From: Algoriphagus sp.
GTDB taxonomy: Bacteria; Bacteroidota; Bacteroidia; Cytophagales; Cyclobacteriaceae
Length of the DNA: 64,000 nt
Direction of reading: 5' to 3'
NCBI RefSeq assembly: GCF_029254265.1
Contig: NZ_JAQWXX010000132.1
Coordinates: 62,001-126,000, forward strand
Shown here: positions 1 to 8,489 of the stretch, in pieces
Position numbering within the stretch: the stretch's first letter is position 1
How the letters are laid out: every line of letters begins with the position of its first letter
Made by a program: the position numbers and the translations under genes
Notes under the pieces: generated by a model
The model's input: the letters and a program-made list of their open reading frames with translations, nothing else
Databases searched by the model: none
What the model was told of the DNA's origin: nothing

Positions 1-283
1 TAAAAGGTGTCTCATTTCAAAGGATATTTGATTAGGGTAATTCAGCTTCAAAATTATAGAAAAAAGGAGTAAAAAAACTTACTTTCTTTGTTCTTTGAAT
101 AATAATCAATTTTCAGCATGAGAATTCTGACTTCCGATGGAAAAGCGAATGAATAATAAAATGAATTTTGATTTTCAGTTTTAAAAATAGAAGATTGATA
201 ATCTGAATTTTTTTTCCAATTCTTTATAAAAAAGAAAGCCTGATCAAATTTGATCAGGCTTTCTTAAATATATGTTAGGAGAA
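1..283. other. Intergenic start of window
   Basis: This A+T-rich stretch shows no convincing reading frame. Its only clear structure is the palindromic terminator at 232-265 that closes the ompA-like gene on the reverse strand. Nothing else is recognised in it. Confidence 0.6.
232..265 (-). terminator. Perfect 34-bp palindrome, terminator of the OmpA gene
   Basis: A 17-bp arm (AAGAAAGCCTGATCAAA) is followed directly by its exact reverse complement, 18 nt beyond the stop codon of the reverse-strand OmpA-family gene. The arm ends are A/T rich, so either strand gives a strong GC-core stem with a short U-rich tail. It most likely acts as an intrinsic, possibly bidirectional, terminator. Confidence 0.75.
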
Positions 284-1570
284 TTACTTCACTTCGAAGC
301 TTGCTCTTCTTGCCATTTGTCTTGCATCAGCTGAAGACTTATCAACACTTGTGTCCTCGCCATAACCTTTGTAAGAGATTCTTGAAGCATCAATTCCAGA
401 AGCAATTATCAGATCATATACAGCCTTAGCTCTTCTTTCAGAAAGCTTCATGTTGTAATCTTCTGGACCTAATTCGTCGGCATAACCTTTAACCTCAACA
501 CTTACACCTGGATTCTTTTTCAAGAAGTTTGATACATAGTTAGCTGCGCTAGTAGAATAACCTAGTGGCTTATCGCTGTCGAATGCATAGTAAACATTCA
601 CATATCCGTCATTTAAAGCCTTTCTGAAGAAATCAACTTGCTCAACAACTTCTTCTACTGGGCAACCGCCTGTAGAGGCTGGACCAGGAAGGAATGGACA
701 TTTATCCATGTGATCAGGAGTACCATCACCATCAGAATCCATAGTCATACCAGAAGAATTAACTCTTGCTCCTGCTGGAGTGTTAGGCTCTTTGTCCAAA
801 TAATCTGGAACACCATCACCGTCTGAATCTTTCAACATGTCTTTAATACCGTTGATCTGAGTAGCAAGTTCCTCTTTGGTAGCATATTTGTCAGCAGCAA
901 TAAACCAGTCTGCATGTTCTTCGCTTTTACCCAAATAAAACTGTAATCCAAGTGTTCCAGACCACCAAGTACCATTTGCACCATAGAAACCGTTGTCAGT
1001 TGAAGGTCTAATAGCTGTAGAGCCATCCCAAGTGACAGTTTGTCTACCGTTCAAAACAGTACTAATATCACCAACTAAGGCTATATTTTTACTTAGTTTC
1101 AATTGAGGTGTTAATCCAAACATGATGGTATAAACATCATCGTCGAAATCATTATACAGATTCTCTTCAGGATTAACTCTGCCTATTCCAGCTCCACCAT
1201 GGAGTAATAATCCAAAACTTCTTGTGAATGATTCGAAATTCATGATTCTTCCAATGTTTGCTACACCTTGAAGATTCATTCTAAAATATTTGGTATCGAA
1301 TGGGAGGCTTTGGGAATCATTTCCTTTTGCTTCTCTCATTGATCCAAATCCATAATCCAATTTTAGACCAAATTTTTCATTTAACATGTAACGAGCACCG
1401 AATTCGATGTGACCCAAATTTAACGTAGGAGATAGAAAGTCAGGACCCAGCGGAGCCATTGGCTTGTTAAAACCGCCACCTACTTCTAGTGACCATTTGT
1501 CGAATTCTTGAGCGTTAGCGCCGAATGCTAAGGCGCCAGCCATAATTGTTGATAGTATTATTTTTTTCAT
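284..1570 (-). CDS. OmpA-family outer-membrane protein with TSP3 calcium repeats
   Basis: This 428-residue protein probably links the outer membrane to peptidoglycan. Residues 1-20 form a signal peptide ending in ANAQ. Residues about 22-215 are rich in alternating beta strands and glycine and resemble a beta-barrel porin domain. Two thrombospondin type 3-like calcium motifs follow (DSDGDGVPD and DSDGDGTPD, about residues 249-290). The C-terminal 110 residues are an OmpA-like peptidoglycan-binding domain with the conserved pattern VKGYADELG then NMKLSERRA. The order barrel, TSP3 linker, OmpA domain is common among abundant Bacteroidota outer-membrane proteins. It is a single gene with its own promoter at 1617-1646 and its own palindromic terminator. 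The exact ligand or channel function cannot be read from sequence. Confidence 0.9.
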   Translation of the reverse strand: MKKIILSTIMAGALAFGANAQEFDKWSLEVGGGFNKPMAPLGPDFLSPTLNLGHIEFGARYMLNEKFGLKLDYGFGSMREAKGNDSQSLPFDTKYFRMNLQGVANIGRIMNFESFTRSFGLLLHGGAGIGRVNPEENLYNDFDDDVYTIMFGLTPQLKLSKNIALVGDISTVLNGRQTVTWDGSTAIRPSTDNGFYGANGTWWSGTLGLQFYLGKSEEHADWFIAADKYATKEELATQINGIKDMLKDSDGDGVPDYLDKEPNTPAGARVNSSGMTMDSDGDGTPDHMDKCPFLPGPASTGGCPVEEVVEQVDFFRKALNDGYVNVYYAFDSDKPLGYSTSAANYVSNFLKKNPGVSVEVKGYADELGPEDYNMKLSERRAKAVYDLIIASGIDASRISYKGYGEDTSVDKSSADARQMARRASFEVK

Positions 1571-1616
1571 AACAAAAAATTTTTGTTCAAATTTTAAGTG
1601 TTGATAGATGTGAATA

Positions 1617-1646
1617 CAAATTTATAAACTTTTAATTTACTACAAA
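1617..1646 (-). promoter_or_regulatory. Bacteroidota-type promoter of the OmpA gene
   Basis: On the reverse strand TTTG (1646-1643) is followed by an 18-nt spacer and TAAATTTG (1624-1617). This matches the Bacteroidota sigma-A consensus of TTTG about 19 nt before TAnnTTTG. It would give a leader of roughly 40 nt before the ATG at 1570. It is one of the best promoter matches in the window. Confidence 0.7.
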
Positions 1647-1741
1647 TCTAAATGAATTATTTAAAAGCATATTGCAGCAAAAAAATAATTCTAAACTTTT
1701 TTTCAAATTAAGTTAATGAATTTAACATATTTTATGCCAAA

Positions 1742-2650
1742 ATGAAATTTTTAACTGAAATCCTTAATATAAATGCAGTTTCGGGTGATGAATCTAGCAT
1801 TTCTGAGTTTTTGATCAAGACAATACAGAAACGAAGTGTTACTTGGAAAGTTTCGCCAGAAATATATTCTGGTGAAGAGTTTCATGATTGTATTCTTTTG
1901 AAATTCGGAAACCCCAAAACTGCTGTTTTTGCCCATATAGACACTGTGGGATTCATGGTTCGTTATGCTAATCAACTGATTAGCATTGGAGGTCCCGAGA
2001 TAATTGAAGGTTCAGAACTTATTGGAGAGGATAAATTGGGTGGTATTCAATGTAAATTAGTAGGGGATGATGATGCTATTTTCCATGATTTTCCCAGAAA
2101 AATAATTCCGGGCACAAGACTTTCTTTCAAACAAAATCTTAGAATTGATGATCAATTTATTCAGGGGGCTTATCTTGATAATAGGCTTGGCGTTTATAAT
2201 GCGCTAAAACTTTGCGAAACAATTTCCGATGGTTGGGTAGTTTTTTCCACATATGAGGAACATGGAGGAGGTAGTATTCCTTTTCTTTTAGATTTTATTC
2301 AGGAAAAAGCCCCTATTAAACAGGCGCTTATTTCTGACATTACCTGGGTGACAGAAGGCATAAGGCATCATGAAGGAGTAGCTATATCAATTAGAGATAA
2401 ATTTGTTCCACGAAAAAAATTTATAGATAGAATTATTGAACTGGCGGAAAGAAGCGGTATACCTTATCAACTGGAAGTCGAGGCGTATGGTGGATCTGAC
2501 GGAAGAGAAGTTCAATTTTCCCCCTATGCAATTGATTGGTGTTTTATAGGGGCTCCGGAGGATAATGTTCATACTCCAGACGAAAAGGTTTCTCTATTTG
2601 ATTTAGAGGCCATGATAAAAATGTATCAATATCTACTTAAGAACCTATAA
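1742..2650 (+). CDS. M42/M20-like metallo-aminopeptidase
   Basis: This 302-residue protein is probably a cytoplasmic zinc (or cobalt) aminopeptidase of the M42-like branch of clan MH. The expected ligand and catalytic positions are visible: H65 and D67 in AHIDTVG, D146 in YLDNRLG, E172/E173 in STYEEHGGG, D199 in LISDITW and H277 in DNVHTPDE. Length is a little below the roughly 350 residues usual for M42 enzymes. It is the first gene of a tight group with hpt and adk (gaps of 5 and 3 nt), so it is probably co-transcribed with nucleotide-metabolism genes. Peptidase specificity is not predictable. No signal peptide is present. Confidence 0.8.
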   Translation: MKFLTEILNINAVSGDESSISEFLIKTIQKRSVTWKVSPEIYSGEEFHDCILLKFGNPKTAVFAHIDTVGFMVRYANQLISIGGPEIIEGSELIGEDKLGGIQCKLVGDDDAIFHDFPRKIIPGTRLSFKQNLRIDDQFIQGAYLDNRLGVYNALKLCETISDGWVVFSTYEEHGGGSIPFLLDFIQEKAPIKQALISDITWVTEGIRHHEGVAISIRDKFVPRKKFIDRIIELAERSGIPYQLEVEAYGGSDGREVQFSPYAIDWCFIGAPEDNVHTPDEKVSLFDLEAMIKMYQYLLKNL

Positions 2651-2655
2651 GATAT

Positions 2656-3204
2656 ATGAGTATAAGTATACGCAATCAAGAATTTTCACTCTTTCTTGAG
2701 GAGGCAAAAATTTTGACTAAGGTTAAAAACCTTGGTCAGCGGATCACTAAAGATTTTGAAGGGGAGGAACTGCTGGTGATTGGCGTGTTAAATGGAGCTT
2801 CCATTTTTATGGCAGATTTATGTAGGGCAATAGATCTTCCGTTATCTACTTCTTTTATCAAAGTCAAAAGTTATGTGGGTACTGAAAGTTCAGGGAAAAT
2901 TCAATCAATTCTAGGTTTAGATGATGACTTAGATGGGAAAAATATCTTGATCGTAGAAGATATTGTAGATACAGGAATTACCATGAAATACCTAATTTCA
3001 GAAATCTCAAACTTAAATCCAGCTAAGATTTCAATAGCAACTTTGCTCTTTAAGCCAGAGGCTTTTCAGTTTAATTATGCTTTAGATTATGTCGGTTTTG
3101 AAATTCCGAATAAATTTGTCGTCGGTTATGGTCTCGATTACGATGGTTTAGGAAGAAATTTACCCTCAATTTATCAGTTATCGGTATCTCAATTAATTAT
3201 CTAA
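2656..3204 (+). CDS. hpt: Hypoxanthine phosphoribosyltransferase
   Basis: The enzyme (182 residues) condenses hypoxanthine or guanine with PRPP to give IMP or GMP in purine salvage. The PRPP-binding loop is seen at residues 97-108 as ILIVEDIVDTGI, with the acidic pair E101/D102 and the catalytic-region D105. The upstream VLNGASIFMADL segment is the conserved PPi-binding loop and the YVGTESSG segment is the flexible loop. Length fits the family. It sits between the peptidase gene and adk with gaps of 5 and 3 nt, so all three probably form one transcript. The hpt-adk-obgE order is common in Bacteroidota (from memory). Confidence 0.93.
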   Translation: MSISIRNQEFSLFLEEAKILTKVKNLGQRITKDFEGEELLVIGVLNGASIFMADLCRAIDLPLSTSFIKVKSYVGTESSGKIQSILGLDDDLDGKNILIVEDIVDTGITMKYLISEISNLNPAKISIATLLFKPEAFQFNYALDYVGFEIPNKFVVGYGLDYDGLGRNLPSIYQLSVSQLII

Positions 3205-3207
3205 GGA

Positions 3208-3780
3208 ATGTATAATATTGTACTATTTGGCCCTCCTGGTGCAGGAAAAGGCACTCAAAGTGAAAAGCTTATTCAAAAATATGGATTAACCCATCTTTCA
3301 ACCGGTGACTTGTTTCGAAAACATTTAGGGGAAGGAACGGAGTTGGGATTGTTGGCTAAAAAGTATATGAATGAAGGTCATCTTGTTCCCGATGAAGTGG
3401 TAATTGGCATGGTTGAGAATAAAATCAGCGAGACAAAGGATACCCACGGATTTATTTTTGATGGTTTTCCCCGGACCACTGCGCAAGCTGAGGCTTTGGA
3501 TAAGATGCTTGAAAATCATAAAATGGAGATTTCGGGAATGATTGCTTTAGAAGTCCCACAAGAGATTTTGAAAGAGCGAATAAAGGAACGTGGTAAGACC
3601 TCCAATAGAGTTGATGACCAAGATGATGCTAAAATAAATACAAGAATTAAGGTGTATCTGGATGAAACGCTTCCTGTAGCTGATTACTACTCGGGTCAAA
3701 ATAAATTAACCAAAATAAACGGAGTGGGAAAAATTGAAAAAATCTTTGCTGAGATCGCTTCTGTGATAGATAGCTACTGA
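3208..3780 (+). CDS. adk: Adenylate kinase, short form
   Basis: The enzyme interconverts ATP + AMP and 2 ADP and sets the cellular adenylate balance. The P-loop GPPGAGKGT is at residues 8-16, followed by the AMP-binding segment THLSTGDLFR and the conserved DGFPRTTAQAE. With 190 residues it is the short type, in which the LID region (around GKTSNRVDDQDD) is a small loop without zinc-binding cysteines. It starts 3 nt after hpt. The last codons run into a 75-nt gap that carries a strong palindrome before obgE. Confidence 0.95.
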   Translation: MYNIVLFGPPGAGKGTQSEKLIQKYGLTHLSTGDLFRKHLGEGTELGLLAKKYMNEGHLVPDEVVIGMVENKISETKDTHGFIFDGFPRTTAQAEALDKMLENHKMEISGMIALEVPQEILKERIKERGKTSNRVDDQDDAKINTRIKVYLDETLPVADYYSGQNKLTKINGVGKIEKIFAEIASVIDSY

Positions 3781-3795
3781 TTGCCTTTATTTTAG

Positions 3796-3803
3796 TAATT
3801 TTG
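3796..3803 (+). promoter_or_regulatory. Possible -7 element upstream of obgE
   Basis: TAATTTTG matches the Bacteroidota -7 consensus TAnnTTTG and lies 52 nt before the obgE ATG. No good -33 TTTG stands at the right distance, so this is a half-supported promoter. If used, transcription would start near 3809 and the palindrome at 3817-3838 would lie inside the obgE leader. Confidence 0.4.
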
Positions 3804-3816
3804 CATTTCAATATTT

Positions 3817-3848
3817 GGCTAAGCTTTAAAGCTTAGCCTTTTTCTTTC
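3817..3848 (+). terminator. 22-bp perfect palindrome plus T-tract between adk and obgE
   Basis: A perfect 22-bp palindrome (arms GGCTAAGCTTT) at 3817-3838 is followed by TTTTTCTTT. This is the form of an intrinsic terminator and probably ends the peptidase-hpt-adk transcript. It finishes only about 8 nt before the obgE start codon, so it could also act as an attenuator within the obgE leader. Confidence 0.75.
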
Positions 3849-3855
3849 CAAAAAA

Positions 3856-4851
3856 ATGGCCGATTCCAACTTTATAGATTATGTTAAATTTTGCTCCCGA
3901 TCAGGTGCTGGGGGTGCTGGTGCTATGCATTTCCGAAGGGAAAAGCATGTGCCTAAAGGCGGACCAGACGGCGGTGATGGTGGAAGAGGTGGTCATATTA
4001 TTTTAAAGGGAACTACTCAAGTATGGACTTTACTCCATTTGAAATATAAAAAACATGTCATTGCTGACGGGGGAAAGCACGGTGAAGGAGGACGTAGGAC
4101 AGGTGCTGATGGTAAAGATATTATTCTTGAAGTGCCTTTGGGAACTGTAGCCAAAGATGCTGAAACTGGGGAAAAAAGGTTTGAAATAACCGAAGATGGG
4201 CAAGAAGTGATCTTAACCCGTGGAGGTAGAGGTGGATTGGGGAATGATCATTTTAAAACATCTACGAATCAGGCTCCACACTATTCTCAACCGGGAGAAC
4301 CTGGAATTGAAGAATGGATCATACTTGAGCTTAAACTCTTGGCTGATGTGGGTTTAGTTGGTTTCCCGAACGCCGGTAAATCTACCTTATTGTCATCAAT
4401 TTCTGCGGCACGACCTGAGATTGGAGATTATCCTTTTACGACATTGGTTCCTAATCTCGGAGTAGTAGCCTATCGCGGAGATCAATCATTTGTAATGGCA
4501 GATATTCCTGGTATCATAGAAGGAGCCGCCGAAGGGAAAGGATTAGGTATTCGTTTTTTAAGGCATATTGAGAGGAACTCCATCTTACTTTTCATGATTC
4601 CTGCAGATGCACCCGATTTAAAAAAGCAGTATGAAATTTTAATTGGAGAGCTGGAAAAGTACAATCCTGAATTATTAGACAAACGAAGGATTTTGGCTAT
4701 TTCAAAATCCGATATGCTAGACGAGGAGTTGATGAAGGAAATGGAAAGAGAAATCCCAAAAGGAATTCCTTACACTTTTATTTCCTCGGTCTCCCAATAC
4801 AATCTTGACGTGCTTAAAGATTTAATCTGGCAGGCAATACATCAGGCATAA
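3856..4851 (+). CDS. obgE: Obg-family ribosome-associated GTPase
   Basis: Obg is an essential GTPase that acts late in 50S ribosome assembly and in stress responses. Residues 1-157 form the glycine-rich Obg fold, with runs such as [12 protein letters not shown] near residue 36. The G domain follows, with the G1 loop GFPNAGKST (169-177), switch region around [12 protein letters not shown]3 [16 protein letters not shown] and a G4-like SKSD. At 331 residues it lacks the extra C-terminal OCT domain of Gram-positive Obg, as usual here. The gene follows adk but a strong palindrome stands between them, so it may be transcribed separately. Confidence 0.95.
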   Translation: MADSNFIDYVKFCSRSGAGGAGAMHFRREKHVPKGGPDGGDGGRGGHIILKGTTQVWTLLHLKYKKHVIADGGKHGEGGRRTGADGKDIILEVPLGTVAKDAETGEKRFEITEDGQEVILTRGGRGGLGNDHFKTSTNQAPHYSQPGEPGIEEWIILELKLLADVGLVGFPNAGKSTLLSSISAARPEIGDYPFTTLVPNLGVVAYRGDQSFVMADIPGIIEGAAEGKGLGIRFLRHIERNSILLFMIPADAPDLKKQYEILIGELEKYNPELLDKRRILAISKSDMLDEELMKEMEREIPKGIPYTFISSVSQYNLDVLKDLIWQAIHQA

Positions 4852-4853
4852 AG

Positions 4854-4893
4854 TGCCACATTGTCAGTTTTTGCCAGATGGCAACAATATTGA
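4854..4893 (+). promoter_or_regulatory. TGNCA-box cluster upstream of grpE-dnaJ, putative heat-shock control region
   Basis: Four TGNCA pentamers lie within 30 nt: TGCCA (4854), TGTCA (4862), TGCCA (4872) and TGGCA (4879). The last two form an exact dyad, TTGCCA-GA-TGGCAA. The piece TGGCAACAATATTGA (4879-4893) loosely resembles a sigma-54 -24/-12 element, but the -12 GC is GA. Its place just before the chaperone pair grpE-dnaJ suggests heat-shock control. The binding factor is not known to me; the sigma-54 reading is only a possibility. Confidence 0.4.
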
Positions 4894-4927
4894 TATGGAT
4901 GCAAAGCCAACTAGAAGAAATTGAATT

Positions 4928-5503
4928 ATGATTGATGAAGAACAAATAAATCAAGAAATGAACGAACAAGAAGACCAATTAGAAGGGGTAAGCGAAAAGG
5001 AAAATATGGAAGATGGTCCAACTGAATCTTCTGATTCGACTAATGGAGAAGGCGGAGAAAATACGCTTGAGCAGGAGATCGCAGAATTGAAAAATAAGTA
5101 CCTCAGACTGTATTCGGATTTTGAGAACTTTCGTAAGAGGACTTCTAAAGAACGTCTAGATCTGATTTCGACAGCTTCTGAGGAAGTATTGAGAGATTTG
5201 ATTCCCGTTGTCGATGATTTCGAAAGAGCGCTTAAAGCTAGCGAAAATGAAAAAGATGCTTCCAAAGTTGGAGAGGGAAATCATCTGATTTTTCAAAAAT
5301 TGATCAGAATTCTAAAAAGCAAGGGCCTTGTACCTATGGATGATTTGATAGGTAAGCCATTTGATGCCGATACCCAGGAGGCAATTACTCAAATACCAGC
5401 CCCAACAAAAGAATTGAAAGGAAAAGTAGTAGATGTGGTGGAGAAAGGATATACTCTTGGGGATAAAGTTGTCCGCTTTGCCAAAGTAGTGATAGGAGCA
5501 TAA
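4928..5503 (+). CDS. grpE: Nucleotide exchange factor GrpE
   Basis: GrpE releases ADP from DnaK and works with DnaJ in the Hsp70 cycle in the cytoplasm. The first 50 residues are acidic and probably disordered. They are followed by a long coiled-coil helix (from about residue 55, [22 protein letters not shown]), which forms the dimer stalk. The C-terminal beta wing carries the family pattern around [12 protein letters not shown] and [18 protein letters not shown]. Length of 191 residues is normal. It is separated by only 2 nt from dnaJ, so the two are co-expressed, probably from the TGNCA-rich region upstream. DnaK itself is not in the window. Confidence 0.95.
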   Translation: MIDEEQINQEMNEQEDQLEGVSEKENMEDGPTESSDSTNGEGGENTLEQEIAELKNKYLRLYSDFENFRKRTSKERLDLISTASEEVLRDLIPVVDDFERALKASENEKDASKVGEGNHLIFQKLIRILKSKGLVPMDDLIGKPFDADTQEAITQIPAPTKELKGKVVDVVEKGYTLGDKVVRFAKVVIGA

Positions 5504-5505
5504 TT

Positions 5506-6612
5506 ATGGCAAAAAGAGATTATTATGAGGTGCTAGGATTATCCAAGTCTGCCTCAGCAGATGAGATTAAGAAAGCTTATAGAAAACTAGCAATCCAATA
5601 TCATCCAGATAAAAATCCTAATAACCCTGAAGCTGAAGATAAATTCAAAGAGGCTGCTGAGGCATATGAGGTATTGAGTAACCCAGAGAAAAAACAACGA
5701 TACGATCAATTCGGTCATCAAGGTCTTGGCGGTGGCGGATATGGCGGAGGAGGTATGAATATGGAAGATATTTTCTCCCAATTCGGTGACATCTTCGGCG
5801 GAGGTGGCTTCGGGTCATTTTTTGGAGGTGGCGGAGGCGGTGGCCGGCGTACTAAGAAAGGAACAAACCTCAGGTTAAAACTCAAGTTGACTCTAAGCGA
5901 AATTGCAAATGGAGTAGAGAAAAAGATAAAAGTAAAGCGACATGTTGTCGCTGATGGTGTTTCTTTCAAGTCTTGCTCTACTTGTCAAGGCTCGGGCCAA
6001 ATCAAGAAGGTAGTAAATACCATGCTTGGCCAGATGGTCTCCGCCAGCACCTGTGCTGTTTGCGGCGGTAGTGGACAAATCGTTGATAAAAAACCTGCAG
6101 AAGCAGATTCCAGAGGTCTGGTTGTCAAAGAAGAAATTATTCCAATCAATATACCAGGTGGAGTCGCTGAAGGAATGCAATTAAGCATGTCTGGAAAAGG
6201 CAACGAAATTCCAGGTGGAATAGCAGGTGATCTTTTGATAGTAATCGAAGAGCTTGAAGATGATACTTTACAGCGAGACGGAAATAACGTCATCTTTGAT
6301 TTATATATTTCATTCATAGATGCAGCTCTTGGAGCATCTGTAGAGGTGCCTACAATCGAAGGAAAGGTGAAAATCAAAATTGATCCGGGAACACAAAGTG
6401 GAAAAATGCTTCGCTTAAAAGGAAAAGGGATCAAAGATATCAATGGCTATACTCGTGGAGACCAATTAATAATGGTAAATGTTTGGACGCCAACAAATTT
6501 ATCCAGAGAAGAGAAAAACGTTTTGGAAAATTTGAGATTCTCTGAAAACTTCAAGCCAGACCCTGGAAAAGGTGATAAAACCTTTTTTGATAAAATGAAG
6601 GAGTTTTTTTAA
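5506..6612 (+). CDS. dnaJ: Chaperone DnaJ with only two of four zinc motifs
   Basis: DnaJ delivers clients to DnaK and stimulates its ATPase. The J domain occupies residues 1-70 with HPD at 33-35. A Gly/Phe-rich linker spans about 72-115. The cysteine-rich region has only two CxxCxGxG motifs, CSTCQGSG (C157, C160) and CAVCGGSG (C183, C186). Canonical DnaJ has four motifs making two zinc centres. The spacing suggests that motifs 2 and 3 (zinc centre II) are kept and motifs 1 and 4 (centre I) are lost, with the flanks replaced by short non-cysteine loops. The C-terminal substrate-binding domains look complete to residue 368. It is co-transcribed with grpE and followed by a GCAA-loop terminator. 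Confidence 0.93.
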   Translation: MAKRDYYEVLGLSKSASADEIKKAYRKLAIQYHPDKNPNNPEAEDKFKEAAEAYEVLSNPEKKQRYDQFGHQGLGGGGYGGGGMNMEDIFSQFGDIFGGGGFGSFFGGGGGGGRRTKKGTNLRLKLKLTLSEIANGVEKKIKVKRHVVADGVSFKSCSTCQGSGQIKKVVNTMLGQMVSASTCAVCGGSGQIVDKKPAEADSRGLVVKEEIIPINIPGGVAEGMQLSMSGKGNEIPGGIAGDLLIVIEELEDDTLQRDGNNVIFDLYISFIDAALGASVEVPTIEGKVKIKIDPGTQSGKMLRLKGKGIKDINGYTRGDQLIMVNVWTPTNLSREEKNVLENLRFSENFKPDPGKGDKTFFDKMKEFF

Positions 6613-6618
6613 AAATTT

Positions 6619-6645
6619 AGCCAGAAGCAATTCTGGCTTTTTTTA
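6619..6645 (+). terminator. Terminator after dnaJ
   Basis: The stem AGCCAGAA / TTCTGGCT encloses a GCAA tetraloop of the stable GNRA class and is followed by a T-tract. It starts 6 nt after the dnaJ stop and ends the grpE-dnaJ transcript. Confidence 0.85.
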
Positions 6646-6689
6646 TATTTTTAAAGAACCTTTTGACAGGCAAACCGTAACTTATCCCT

Positions 6690-7577
6690 ATGCTTAAAAA
6701 TTTGTGTCTGCTTTTCCTATTGCTTGTCGGAGGGGTAAATGCGAGTAAGGCTCAGTTGGTCAAGGAATTCAGAGTCACCGAGTCCAAAGGGTTTGATCTG
6801 GTTGCCTTTGAATTTACTTCCTATAAAAGCACTACTCAATTAAAACGAGTTAAATCGTCAGATCCCTTATATATCCATGGGCATCTGGAAAAAGCCAATA
6901 TTCTTCCTGTTTTTTCAAGTCAAATTTCCAATAATATCCTAAGTGCTTCATTGGTTCATAAAAATGTGGAGTCAGAAAACTTAGGAAAAAGTATCACCTC
7001 AAAGTTGTTTGCAAGTGCATCAGAAGACTTTGATCATACTTGGGATCTTGGACTGACCACTAATTTTTTATATCATCTGGATTTTAATCTGGGGATGGGA
7101 AAATCAGATTTTGACCTTGCTAATCTGACAGTCAGTCAGTTGAAGATAAGAAGTGCAAGCGCAGATGTATTAGTCCATTACAGTTCAAAAGCTCCGAATC
7201 AAGTACAGATGGATACACTTTTGGTTACGCTTAATATGGGGACAGTTCAAGTCGATAAAGCGAATTACACGAATGCCAACAAAATGATTTTCGAAGTAAA
7301 CTATGGAGCAATAAATCTTGATTTTTCGGATGGAATGTCTAATCAAAGTCAAGTCATTGCTTCCGTTGGTGCAGGTAAACTTTATATTCATCTACCTCCT
7401 GATTCTTTTCCAGTTCGAATCAAAATGAAGACTACTCCAATGTGCCGAACTAATTTGCCAAAATATCTAAAGGAATTGGAGAATAATATTTACATCACCA
7501 AAGGTTATAAAGAGTCCGATCCTCGGTTATTAGATTTGATAATTGATGTGGGTGTAGGGTCGATTACTGTTGAATAA
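6690..7577 (+). CDS. Secreted protein of unknown function
   Basis: I do not recognise this 295-residue protein. Residues 1-21 form a signal peptide (hydrophobic core LCLLFLLLVGGVNA, then SKAQ), so it is exported. The rest is rich in alternating polar and hydrophobic residues and short Gly turns, ending in VGVGSITVE. This suggests a beta-helix or beta-sandwich fold of the kind seen in DUF4097/adhesin-like proteins, but no motif proves it. One odd cysteine is present near residue 251 (TPMCRTN). The gene lies 18 nt upstream of a NatA-like ATPase gene and probably shares its transcript, so it may serve the exporter or be co-regulated with it. Confidence 0.7.
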   Translation: MLKNLCLLFLLLVGGVNASKAQLVKEFRVTESKGFDLVAFEFTSYKSTTQLKRVKSSDPLYIHGHLEKANILPVFSSQISNNILSASLVHKNVESENLGKSITSKLFASASEDFDHTWDLGLTTNFLYHLDFNLGMGKSDFDLANLTVSQLKIRSASADVLVHYSSKAPNQVQMDTLLVTLNMGTVQVDKANYTNANKMIFEVNYGAINLDFSDGMSNQSQVIASVGAGKLYIHLPPDSFPVRIKMKTTPMCRTNLPKYLKELENNIYITKGYKESDPRLLDLIIDVGVGSITVE

Positions 7578-7595
7578 TCCTTACTTTTTGAGCGA

Positions 7596-8489
7596 ATGCT
7601 AAAAATCGAAAAATTAAACAAATCCTACGGAGCGAGTAAAGCGCTCACAGATCTGGATCTTGAAGTAAGTAAGGGGGTGGTCTTTGGTCTTTTGGGGCCA
7701 AATGGAGCAGGGAAGACGACTTTGATCCGAATCATCAATCAGATTATCGAAGGGGATAGTGGGAAGGTATATCTTAATGGTGAACTTCTTGCTCCCAAGC
7801 ATATCTCTCAAATTGGGTATTTACCGGAGGAACGGGGTCTGTACAAAAAAATGAAGGTATGGGACCAGATGCTGTATTTCGCCAGATTAAAAGGATTAAG
7901 TCCAGCTGATGCTAAATTGAAAATTAAATTCTGGCTTGATAAATTGGAGATGTCTACCTGGAGAGACAAAAAAATCGAAGATCTCTCCAAAGGAATGGCA
8001 CAAAAAGTCCAATTTATTTCTACGATTATTCATAATCCGCCACTGCTGATTTTAGACGAACCTTTTTCAGGATTTGATCCTGTCAATGCGGAGATTATAA
8101 AAAATGAAATTTTAGAGTTGAAAGAAAAAGGCACAACAGTAATCCTATCTACTCACCGAATGGAATCTGTAGAGTTACTTTGTGATCAGGTTGCTATGAT
8201 CAACAAGTCTCAAAAAATCCTCGACGGGACTATCAAACAAGTGAAATCCAGCTATCGGCCTGAGGTATTTACGATTACCATTGATCAAATCAAGCAACCT
8301 ATTCCAGCTGAATGGGCTGCAAAACAAGATGAAACATCCTATCACTTTACGCTTCCCCTTAGTGGTAAGACACCCAATCAACTCTTACATGAACTGATGG
8401 AATATGGAGAAGTGGCTCAGTTTAGAGAGGTAATTCCGAGTATGGAAGAAATTTTTATTCACCAGGTAAAATCGACAGAAAATGGATAA
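7596..8489 (+). CDS. ABC transporter ATP-binding protein, NatA type
   Basis: This is the cytoplasmic ATPase of an ABC-2 type exporter. Walker A is GPNGAGKTT (about residues 34-42), the signature is LSKGMAQKV instead of LSGGQ, Walker B is LLILDEPFSGFDP, and the H-loop is STHRM. The C-terminal 75 residues correspond to the DUF4162-like extension common in NatA-like subunits. Its last 8 nt overlap the permease gene, which indicates translational coupling. NatAB of Bacillus exports sodium, but members of this family move many substrates, so the cargo here is unknown. Confidence 0.9.
   Translation: MLKIEKLNKSYGASKALTDLDLEVSKGVVFGLLGPNGAGKTTLIRIINQIIEGDSGKVYLNGELLAPKHISQIGYLPEERGLYKKMKVWDQMLYFARLKGLSPADAKLKIKFWLDKLEMSTWRDKKIEDLSKGMAQKVQFISTIIHNPPLLILDEPFSGFDPVNAEIIKNEILELKEKGTTVILSTHRMESVELLCDQVAMINKSQKILDGTIKQVKSSYRPEVFTITIDQIKQPIPAEWAAKQDETSYHFTLPLSGKTPNQLLHELMEYGEVAQFREVIPSMEEIFIHQVKSTENG

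Noticed and set aside
5985..6443. 152-residue open frame opposite dnaJ
   Set aside because: It is entirely inside dnaJ and rich in Ser/Pro/Ile without any domain, so it is a shadow frame.
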